Origin: Calditrichia bacterium
GTDB lineage: Bacteria > Calditrichota > Calditrichia > RBG-13-44-9 > J042
Reading direction: 5' to 3'
Assembly: GCA_030430345.1 (NCBI GenBank)
Contig: JAUIFT010000279.1
Span: 1-5,073, forward strand
DNA length: 5,073 nucleotides
Shown in pieces: positions 1 to 5,073 of this stretch; positions within the stretch are counted from its first letter, which is position 1; each line of letters begins with the position of its first letter. The notes below the pieces were generated by a model. That model was not told the DNA's origin, did no database searches, and was given only the letters and a program-made list of their open reading frames with translations. The translations under genes were made by a program, and so were the position numbers.

Positions 1-492
1 CATCAGGACGCCAACCAGGATAGATAAAAGCAGCGTCGGATATTGTTCATAGTTAGGAAGCATTCGCTGCATCAGGGCAATACTGCAGAGAAGCATCGTT
101 AGCCAGGCAAAGCCAATGGCCAGCGGCACTTCAAAGAGCAGGGGTTGTAAATTTGCTCCGTAAGCATACGCACCGAAGATAGCCCCGGTCTTCACGCCCA
201 GCACCTCGATGGCAAATGTGCTGCTCATGACAATTATTCCCCAAAGCATCAGGGGTTGGCGTTCTTCCGCACCGACAGCAACATAATGAGTTTCGTGCTT
301 GTTCCCGGAAAATGCAGATTGCACTGCTAACTGCTGCTGGGTCGCTTCCCGCAGCAGGAAAATAGACAGACCGATCATCAGGGGAGAAGCGCCCCAAAGC
401 ATAACCTCTTGTAAAACACCCAGGAAATGCCATAATCCACCGGCTGCTAAAAAAATATATAAGATCAAGATTTTTAATCGCTCCGAATTCAT
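1..492 (-). CDS. cruF: CruF-like carotenoid biosynthesis protein (DUF422), 5' part only
   Basis: This is the first 164 codons of an integral membrane protein; the gene runs off the left edge with no stop. The DUF422/CruF signature is visible: EVLGVKTGAIFGAYAYG at residues 96-112, followed by a PLLFEVPLAIG stretch near 117-127. Hydrophobic segments lie at about 8-27, 31-47, 81-95, 120-141 and 153-164. CruF enzymes are carotenoid 1',2'-hydratases that add water to the psi end of acyclic or monocyclic carotenoids (known from Deinococcus and cyanobacteria) and act in the membrane. The ATG at 492-490 overlaps the glycosyltransferase stop as ATGA, so translation is probably coupled. A purine-rich AAAGGCGGAAACAGG lies just upstream. 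The hydroxyl made here would be the acceptor for the neighbouring glycosyltransferase. The family call is firm; the exact substrate is inferred, and roughly a third or more of the usual length is missing. Confidence 0.85.
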   Translation of the reverse strand, partial: MNSERLKILILYIFLAAGGLWHFLGVLQEVMLWGASPLMIGLSIFLLREATQQQLAVQSAFSGNKHETHYVAVGAEERQPLMLWGIIVMSSTFAIEVLGVKTGAIFGAYAYGANLQPLLFEVPLAIGFAWLTMLLCSIALMQRMLPNYEQYPTLLLSILVGVLM

Positions 493-1619
493 CCTGTTTC
501 CGCCTTTCCATGAAGCGCAATAGTTCTGTTCCGCCAGGTGAGCTTACCTGTACGGGATTTTATCATTGAGTTAATAGCTATCAGCTGAGTGAATAGCACC
601 CCGATCGGGTGCAAGAAGATGCCGCTTATAAACGGCAGCTTAAATCGTAAAGCCAGCATTAATCGCAATAAGAGATTTGCAATTAACGCTGCGAGTAACA
701 ATGGCTCTATTCCCACCAGCGGCAGCGCGAAGTATGGAAACACACAGGCAAAAAACAGCATAAGCAGAAAAACGAAGAAGGCGCTGTATGTATTTCCGGT
801 AAGGCCAAAAAGGTTTTTTGAGAATCCTTCCCAGACCCCACGCCAGCTGTTATACATGCGGCAGAATACCAGGTTATTACCGGGCAGAACCAACAGGCGC
901 TCTCCCCAGCGTTTAATCAGCCGGCTCAATTCCACGTCTTCAACAATTTTGTTGCGCACCGCCGCATGTCCGCCGGTCTTCTGGTAGGCTGCGCGGGTAA
1001 ATGCCATCCACTGACCATTGGCTGCTGCCAGGGCCGGGGAAGAAAACCAATAAGCAAATCGCAGTGGCAAGGTGCTGTAAAGCAGAAGATTGACCACAGG
1101 TACGACCAGTTTTTCGGCAAGCGTTTTGGTAATTTGCTGGGGAAAAATACTTAGCAAACCCACCGAAAAGTGCTGCATGGTGGCGACGGTCTTGCGAACA
1201 GCATCCCGGGCGTGGCGGGTATCCGCATCAGTAAATATGAGCGCCTCTCCACTCGCCGCTTCGCTCAGTTGATGGCAGGCCCAGTTTTTCCCCAGCCAGC
1301 CGGCGGGGAGTGGTGCTCCCCGGAGTAAGCGAATATTATGGCCGCTGGCGATCATGCCATTGACGATGCTTGCGGTATCGTCGGTAGACTGGTCGTCCAG
1401 AACGATGATCTCCATCTCCGGATAATCCTGTACCAGCAGGCTTTCCAGGCAACGGGCAATATTATTTTCCTCGTTGCGGGCAGGCACCAGCAGTGAAACG
1501 GCCGGCCAATTCTCCGAGGCGGTTTCTTCCCGAAAGCGTGGTATTGTCATAGCGTTAAAGACAATGATCGCCAGCAGCGAAAGCGACAATACTGCAGACA
1601 AACTAATAAGAAAAGTCAT
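489..1619 (-). CDS. Family-2 glycosyltransferase, carotenoid glycosyltransferase type (CruC/CrtQ-like)
   Basis: This 376-residue membrane-anchored GT-A glycosyltransferase probably transfers a sugar from a nucleotide-sugar donor to a hydroxylated carotenoid at the cytoplasmic membrane face. An N-terminal membrane segment (about 3-24) is followed by the GT2 start LLVPARNEENN (43-53) and the donor-site acidic motif DDQSTDDT (75-82). PLPAGWLGKNWACHQ (103-117) is typical of the HpnB/CruC subgroup. A DxD metal-binding motif, D131-A-D133, and an ED pair (227-228) as likely catalytic base follow. Three C-terminal membrane spans lie at about 280-302, 304-324 and 330-350, then a basic tail. The ATG at 1619 is the first start after an in-frame stop; no strong Shine-Dalgarno site precedes it, and the acyltransferase stop is 18 bases upstream. 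Its stop overlaps the next start. The carotenoid role comes from the neighbours; sequence alone would also permit a hopanoid-type (HpnB) relative. Confidence 0.85.
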   Translation of the reverse strand: MTFLISLSAVLSLSLLAIIVFNAMTIPRFREETASENWPAVSLLVPARNEENNIARCLESLLVQDYPEMEIIVLDDQSTDDTASIVNGMIASGHNIRLLRGAPLPAGWLGKNWACHQLSEAASGEALIFTDADTRHARDAVRKTVATMQHFSVGLLSIFPQQITKTLAEKLVVPVVNLLLYSTLPLRFAYWFSSPALAAANGQWMAFTRAAYQKTGGHAAVRNKIVEDVELSRLIKRWGERLLVLPGNNLVFCRMYNSWRGVWEGFSKNLFGLTGNTYSAFFVFLLMLFFACVFPYFALPLVGIEPLLLAALIANLLLRLMLALRFKLPFISGIFLHPIGVLFTQLIAINSMIKSRTGKLTWRNRTIALHGKAETG

Positions 1620-1637
1620 TTCAAATACTTTTTATCG

Positions 1638-2225
1638 TTAAGTAATTATTGATTCTTTCAACTTATTTTCTGCAGATATGATGATATCCGCACTCAACAG
1701 ATCGATGCCACTTTCCCGGTATTGAATACGCTGTTGAATATCCTCCAGTAAATATTCCAGTTGAGATTCCAGAACATCTATTCCTGGGAAATCCCGCTTG
1801 TCGACTACCTGGTTCTTGCCAAACATAAAAAACACTTCCGCATGTTGTTTACCGAGAAATTCGGAGCGGATACCTACCGGGAGCAAATTTATTTTGCCAC
1901 CATATTTGCGTATGAGCCATTCTATTCCGCTTTTAAATGCCAGTGGCCGTTTTCCCCACGGTGCCAATTCCCCCTGGGGGAAAAGACACATTAACGGCGG
2001 TTTCTTCTGCTTATCGTTCATCACCGATAGTGCATACTGCAAAGCAGCCAAGGTTTTTTTGGCATTTCCCGGGTCGATGCTGAATGCGCCTACCCGGGAG
2101 AAGAAGTGATACTTTTTCAACTCACGCTCAAGCATCATTATGTATGGCCGGCGTTGAAAAATTTGCCGGTTGAGCAGGTGCACAAAAAATCCATCCCACC
2201 AGGAAGAATGATTTGGCGCCAGCAA
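1638..2225 (-). CDS. PlsC-type acyltransferase, catalytic body (N-terminus lost to a frameshift)
   Basis: This is the main part (about 195 codons) of a lysophospholipid-acyltransferase-fold enzyme. In this cluster it probably transfers a fatty acyl group to the sugar of a carotenoid glycoside, as CruD and other carotenoid acyltransferases do. The HX4D catalytic motif is NHSSWWD (H6, D11). FPQGE at 82-86 takes the place of the usual FPEG substrate-binding motif and is followed by FKSGIEWLIRK. The LLPVGIR stretch near 113-119 fits the family's late block. The left limit given is a TTG only four residues before the catalytic histidine, with no ribosome site. This frame is closed further upstream by a TGA near 2290 with no ATG or GTG between, so it is not a believable start. 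The missing leader lies in another frame at 2239-2341. If the frames are joined the protein is about 234 residues, normal for this group. The acyltransferase fold is sure; whether an active protein is made is open. Confidence 0.8.
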   Translation of the reverse strand: MLAPNHSSWWDGFFVHLLNRQIFQRRPYIMMLERELKKYHFFSRVGAFSIDPGNAKKTLAALQYALSVMNDKQKKPPLMCLFPQGELAPWGKRPLAFKSGIEWLIRKYGGKINLLPVGIRSEFLGKQHAEVFFMFGKNQVVDKRDFPGIDVLESQLEYLLEDIQQRIQYRESGIDLLSADIIISAENKLKESIIT

Positions 2226-2238
2226 GAGGGGCAGCCCG

Positions 2239-2341
2239 TTTCGCCGAAAAGATGAAAGTGATGAAAATGCCGTTTCATCAGGCGCATCACGTATACATCA
2301 AAGAGGACTTCCGCCCATTTTGTGTGCCGGGCTTTAATCAT
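2239..2341 (-). pseudogene. N-terminal part of the PlsC acyltransferase, out of frame with its body
   Basis: ATG at 2341 opens a frame encoding 34 residues that end in HLFGE. It looks like the amphipathic, basic leader normally found just before the HX4D motif (MIKARHTKWAEV, then RLMKRHFHHFHLFGE). The frame then drifts into unlike, cysteine-rich sequence and stops at 2138. Inserting one A into the AAA run (TTT at 2239-2241 on the plus strand) would give FGENGLPLLLAPNHSSWWD and continue straight into the catalytic body. The ATG overlaps the end of crtB by 8 bases (ATGATTAA), which fits translational coupling; a second in-frame ATG lies at 2353. The local sequence CGAAACG is not a known -1 slippery heptamer, so a recent deletion or a sequencing or assembly error is more likely than programmed frameshifting. 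Confidence 0.75.
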
Positions 2342-3260
2342 TGACGACTTCATAAGAGTTAAAAAAATCTCTTTCCGGCATGGGGAAAATTCGCGTCCGG
2401 AAGATCTCCTGCAGCAGAATGCCCAACTTCTTCTTTTGCGTAACAAATACCCTTCCCATAAAGGGATTGTAGTTCCGCGCTTCGATCTTCATAAGAATGC
2501 CACGATAGATTTTACTGGCCGCATAGATCGCAAACTGGGATTTTCTTTCCAGCATAGGAATGCCGAAATTCGCAAGGTCGTAATACTTGTGGGCTCGCTG
2601 GACCTGGAATTTCATCATATTGCGCATCTGCGGGGACATTTTTTCATGGATAATATCGGCTTCGGTTAACCCATATTTCCGGAGATCTTCCCGGGGCAGG
2701 TAAATCCGTCCCATTTCTTTATCTTCCTGAACATCACGCAGAATGTTCGTCAACTGCATGGCGATGCCCAGCTCTTCCGCGTGTTGAAAAGCGAGATCGG
2801 ATTTGAAGCCTAATACGTGGGTCATCATTAATCCAACGACGCCGGCAACCCGATAGCAAAAAACGTAGAGATCTTCAAATGTCTCATAGCGCTTCAGGGT
2901 AAGATCCATCTCGACACCTTTAATGAGATCCAGCGGATACTCCATCGGAATATCATATTTTTTTGCCACCAGAATGAACGGGTGGATCACCGGGTGTTCT
3001 GATTCGCCGGTACGATAAGCAATGCGTATCTCCTCGCTGATGTGTTTAATTTCAGCGATTAATTCTGCCTTGCTTCTATTGCGGGGATTATCGACAAGAT
3101 TATCCGCATACCGGCAAAAACCGTATAGTGCATAGGTCGCCCAACGTCTCTCTTTCGGCAGCAAGCGTGCAGACACATAAAAACTTTTCGAGAAGTGCGC
3201 TGTTAAACAACGGGCATGCTCAAAAGCAATACGATCGGACGGATTATTCAATAAGTTCAA
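2334..3260 (-). CDS. crtB: Phytoene synthase (squalene/phytoene synthase family)
   Basis: This 308-residue enzyme condenses two geranylgeranyl diphosphates, through prephytoene diphosphate, to phytoene, the first committed C40 carotenoid step. It is a peripheral membrane protein. Both Mg-diphosphate-binding aspartate motifs are intact: D53-NLV-D57 within FCRYADNLVDN, and D176-VQE-D180 within NILRDVQEDKEMGRIYLP. The SKSFY segment at 24-28 and RVAGVVG at 137-143 are also family hallmarks. I chose the TTG at 3260 because a strong Shine-Dalgarno site, AAAGGAG (3273-3267), sits six bases before it, directly after the crtI stop. A longer in-frame start (another TTG, at 3311) would run 38 bases into crtI. 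The second aspartate block resembles CrtB more than the C30 enzyme CrtM, but product length cannot be proved from motifs. It ends 8 bases inside the acyltransferase start. Confidence 0.93.
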   Translation of the reverse strand: MNLLNNPSDRIAFEHARCLTAHFSKSFYVSARLLPKERRWATYALYGFCRYADNLVDNPRNRSKAELIAEIKHISEEIRIAYRTGESEHPVIHPFILVAKKYDIPMEYPLDLIKGVEMDLTLKRYETFEDLYVFCYRVAGVVGLMMTHVLGFKSDLAFQHAEELGIAMQLTNILRDVQEDKEMGRIYLPREDLRKYGLTEADIIHEKMSPQMRNMMKFQVQRAHKYYDLANFGIPMLERKSQFAIYAASKIYRGILMKIEARNYNPFMGRVFVTQKKKLGILLQEIFRTRIFPMPERDFFNSYEVVND

Positions 3261-3266
3261 GTGAAA

Positions 3267-3273
3267 CTCCTTT
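3267..3273 (-). promoter_or_regulatory. Ribosome binding site of crtB (supports a TTG start)
   Basis: AAAGGAG on the minus strand immediately follows the crtI TAA and is six bases before the TTG at 3260. It is the best Shine-Dalgarno match in the window and is the main reason for calling a TTG start rather than a longer N-terminus that overlaps crtI. Confidence 0.75.
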
Positions 3274-4788
3274 TTATACAGATACAAGTTCGGTTTCAGG
3301 TGATTTAGCAATTTCTCCCAGGTCTTCCATAATGGCTTTTTCCGTAGCCTGCGCAGTCAACAGCACACCGGGCACACCGGCGCCAGGATGAGTGCTGGCG
3401 CCAACCAGGTATAGTCCCTGAACATCTTCACTACGGTTGCCAGGACGGAAACTGGCTGTTTGGGTCATCTTCGGCTCTACCCCCCAGGCGCTACCGATAT
3501 AATTGTTTCGTTGATGCTTGAAATCTTCCGGCGTAAACAATTCCAGCACTTCAATATTTTCCCGTAAATCTTCCAGTCCAAAATCCTTTTCGAGGTAATC
3601 GATGATCTTGTCCGCATAAGGCCGGGCCATCTCGTCCCAATCGATGTCCGCATCAAGATTCGGCACCGGCACCAGAACATACATGCTCTCGCAACCCGGA
3701 GGGGCCATCCCGGCATCGGTGCGGGTTGGCACATGGAGATACATGGAGAAATCATCGGCAAGAATTTTCCGGTCGAAAATATCTTTAACCAGAGTTTTAT
3801 AGCGCTCGGATAAAATCAGGGTATGATGCAACAAACGGGGATACTGTTTCTTTACACCGAGATAAATGAGAAAAGTGCTCATTCCATAAGCAAGTTTTTT
3901 CACCCGGCGATCGGTCCACTTCCGCCGATGCTCAGGCTTGATTAATTCCATGTAAGTATGGGCAAAATGGCCGTTTGAAACCACAACATCAGCTTTCAGG
4001 TATTCACCATTGGCAATAACGCCGGTGACGCGGCGGTCTTCCACTGCAATCTCAGACGCTTCACAATTTGTTAATACGGTACCGCCGATCTCGCGAAACA
4101 CTTTCTCGAAAGCTTCCACAACGCTATACATGCCCCCTTTGGTAAACCAGACGCCGCCATGCTTCTCCAGGTAAGGGATCATCAAGTACACCGAAGGAGA
4201 GCGAAAGGGGCTGCCCCCGATAAACAATGGATGGAAAGAAAATGCAAAACGATTACGGGGATCCCGAAAAAATTTCTTTACGACTGAGTAAGCTGGCTGC
4301 AGTGCCTTCAGTCGAATCGCCCGGGGAAGAAATTCAAATAACGTCCCAAATCCGAACGGGCGGGCGCCGAGGCCATCGACGATAACAGCATTGTATATCT
4401 TCTCAATGTATTCCATAAAACGGTCGTAATTCGCCGCGTCCTTCTTGTCAAACTTGGCCATCTGCGCTTTCATTTCATCGCTATCACCGGTATAGTCAAG
4501 ATGAGTGCCGTCATGGTAAAATATCCGGTAGAACGGATCGAGGTAGATGAGATCGAGATAGTCTTCCATATTCTTCCCGGCAGATTGAAAAACATCCTGG
4601 ATGATGTCCGGGGCAGTCACCAATGATGGTCCCATATCGAAGGTATAACCATTTTTCTTGATTTGATATGCGTGCCCGCCGAGTTTTTCATTCTTCTCAA
4701 TTAATGTTACCTGCAGTCCTTGCGCCTGTAAGCGGATAGCTGCTGCCAGGCCGCCAAACCCCGCCCCAATGACAATTGCCTTTTTCAT
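3274..4788 (-). CDS. crtI: Phytoene desaturase (CrtI family)
   Basis: This 504-residue FAD-dependent desaturase probably introduces the double bonds that turn phytoene into lycopene (or neurosporene) at the membrane. The N-terminal dinucleotide-binding fold starts at residue 3: GAGFGG (8-13), acidic E31 ending the second strand, then LGGHA and the MGPSLVTAPDI block near 58-68. The C-terminal CrtI signature GASTHPGAGVPGVLLTAQ lies at about 463-480. Length is typical (about 490-510). ATG 4788 is chosen because MKKAIVIGAGFGG is the normal family start and AGAGGA (4801-4796) lies seven bases before it. The frame stays open to 5049, but that extension is an antisense-free shadow over the upstream gene's end and looks unlike any protein. 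The crtB start follows the stop by 13 bases. C40 rather than C30 (CrtN) specificity is inferred from the paired CrtB. Confidence 0.93.
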   Translation of the reverse strand: MKKAIVIGAGFGGLAAAIRLQAQGLQVTLIEKNEKLGGHAYQIKKNGYTFDMGPSLVTAPDIIQDVFQSAGKNMEDYLDLIYLDPFYRIFYHDGTHLDYTGDSDEMKAQMAKFDKKDAANYDRFMEYIEKIYNAVIVDGLGARPFGFGTLFEFLPRAIRLKALQPAYSVVKKFFRDPRNRFAFSFHPLFIGGSPFRSPSVYLMIPYLEKHGGVWFTKGGMYSVVEAFEKVFREIGGTVLTNCEASEIAVEDRRVTGVIANGEYLKADVVVSNGHFAHTYMELIKPEHRRKWTDRRVKKLAYGMSTFLIYLGVKKQYPRLLHHTLILSERYKTLVKDIFDRKILADDFSMYLHVPTRTDAGMAPPGCESMYVLVPVPNLDADIDWDEMARPYADKIIDYLEKDFGLEDLRENIEVLELFTPEDFKHQRNNYIGSAWGVEPKMTQTASFRPGNRSEDVQGLYLVGASTHPGAGVPGVLLTAQATEKAIMEDLGEIAKSPETELVSV

Positions 4789-4795
4789 AATTAAG

Positions 4796-4801
4796 TCCTC
4801 T
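4796..4801 (-). promoter_or_regulatory. Ribosome binding site of crtI
   Basis: AGAGGA on the minus strand lies seven bases before the ATG at 4788, within the 22-base gap after the upstream desaturase stop. It decides the crtI start against the two upstream in-frame ATGs (4830 and 5049), both of which overlap the previous gene. Confidence 0.75.
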
Positions 4802-4810
4802 ACTTTTAAT

Positions 4811-5073
4811 TTATAACGTTTCTTTTTCATAGTTTGTTGTTTCGGCAACGGCGTCAGTATCCCGCTCATGCAGAAGCGTTGCCGACATTTTTCCGGACAA
4901 TAGCACCAGGGGAATTCCCCCACCGGGATGCGTAGAGCCGCCTGCAAAATAAATGCCTTCGATCTCCCGGCAACGATTGGCCGGACGCAGAAAAGCATTG
5001 CTTTTACCGTTTGATGATATACCGTAAATACTGCCACGATTGCTACCATAGCGCTGATAAAAATCTTCCGGAG
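4811..5073 (-). CDS. CrtI-superfamily carotenoid desaturase/oxygenase, C-terminal end (CrtD/CrtP-like)
   Basis: Only the last 86 codons are present; the gene enters from the right edge and ends with TAA at 4813-4811. The reading frame (first full codon at 5071) gives PEDFYQRYG, then GSIYGISSNGK and FLRPANR, then FAGGSTHPGGGIPLVLLSGK, the C-terminal FAD-domain signature of this superfamily. HPGGGIPLVL is characteristic of the CrtD (hydroxycarotenoid 3,4-desaturase) and CrtP/CrtNb branch, and differs from the HPGAGVPGVL of the neighbouring CrtI, so this is a second, functionally distinct paralogue. With a CruF-type hydratase in the same cluster, 3',4'-desaturation (CrtD) is the more likely job; oxidation of a terminal methyl (CrtP) is the alternative. 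The stop is 22 bases before the crtI ATG, so the two are almost certainly co-transcribed. Family is firm, subfamily tentative. Confidence 0.85.
   Translation of the reverse strand, partial: PEDFYQRYGSNRGSIYGISSNGKSNAFLRPANRCREIEGIYFAGGSTHPGGGIPLVLLSGKMSATLLHERDTDAVAETTNYEKETL

Noticed and set aside
131..520. Open frame of 129 codons over the CruF-like region
   Set aside because: It is out of frame with the hydratase, which shows the DUF422 motif and membrane segments. The translation is cysteine- and arginine-rich and resembles nothing.
589..987. Plus-strand open frame of 132 codons
   Set aside because: It lies antisense to the well-conserved glycosyltransferase and shows no ribosome site or domain-like features; other plus-strand frames (299-523, 1798-2109, 2322-2669, 3128-3391) are rejected on the same grounds.
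1620..1637. Promoter or terminator in the gap between acyltransferase and glycosyltransferase
   Set aside because: The gap is only 18 bases, AT-rich, and lacks both a hairpin with a T run and recognisable -35/-10 spacing.
2237..2245. Programmed -1 ribosomal frameshift to join the two acyltransferase frames
   Set aside because: The site reads GGCGAAACG with no X-XXY-YYZ slippery heptamer and I see no clear stimulatory stem-loop; a simple indel explains it better.
4789..4811. Short AT inverted repeat (AATTAA and TTAATT) flanking the crtI ribosome site
   Set aside because: The arms are six A/T base pairs around an 11-base loop, too weak to claim a regulatory hairpin and easily expected by chance in an AT-rich gap.
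4789..5049. Extension of the crtI frame by 87 codons upstream of ATG 4788
   Set aside because: It overlaps the C-terminal coding end of the upstream desaturase in a different frame. That other frame carries the conserved family signature, and a good ribosome site and family-typical start lie at 4788.

Overview
The window holds one strand-uniform, tightly packed carotenoid biosynthesis cluster, read entirely on the minus strand (right to left). In transcription order it contains: the 3' end of a CrtI-superfamily desaturase or oxygenase (4811-5073, CrtD/CrtP-like); a complete phytoene desaturase, CrtI (3274-4788); a complete phytoene synthase, CrtB (2334-3260); a PlsC-type acyltransferase that is split by an apparent single-base frameshift (1638-2341); a complete family-2 glycosyltransferase of the CruC/CrtQ/HpnB-like type (489-1619); and the 5' part of a CruF-type (DUF422) carotenoid hydratase (1-492), which leaves the window on the left. 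Adjacent genes overlap or are separated by less than 25 bases. I see no promoter or terminator inside the window, so this looks like the middle of an operon whose promoter lies to the right of base 5073 and whose end lies to the left of base 1.

Read as a pathway, CrtB condenses two geranylgeranyl diphosphates to phytoene and CrtI desaturates it to lycopene. The CruF-like protein would then hydrate a psi end (1',2' double bond) and the CrtD-like desaturase would add the 3',4' double bond. The glycosyltransferase would put a sugar on the tertiary hydroxyl and the PlsC-like enzyme would esterify that sugar with a fatty acid. The expected product is an acylated carotenoid glycoside, a membrane pigment of the general kind known from Rhodothermus/Salinibacter (salinixanthin type) and green sulfur bacteria. 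The first two steps are well supported by motifs. The later steps are inferred from family membership and gene neighbourhood, and a C30 (4,4'-diapo) variant is not fully excluded.

The organism is a pigmented bacterium with moderate base composition. It uses both recognisable Shine-Dalgarno sites (before crtI and crtB) and translational coupling. The combination of CruF, CrtD-like, CrtB, CrtI, GT2 and PlsC genes would fit Bacteroidota/Rhodothermota/Calditrichota-like bacteria, but taxonomy cannot be fixed from the sequence alone.

The most notable local anomaly is the acyltransferase. Its conserved N-terminal leader lies in one frame and its catalytic body in another. Adding a single A to an AAA run near 2239-2241 would join them into an uninterrupted protein of about 234 residues. 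I do not see an undescribed system; this is a recognisable pathway with one broken or mis-sequenced gene and some start-site details that a simple longest-ORF annotation would get wrong.
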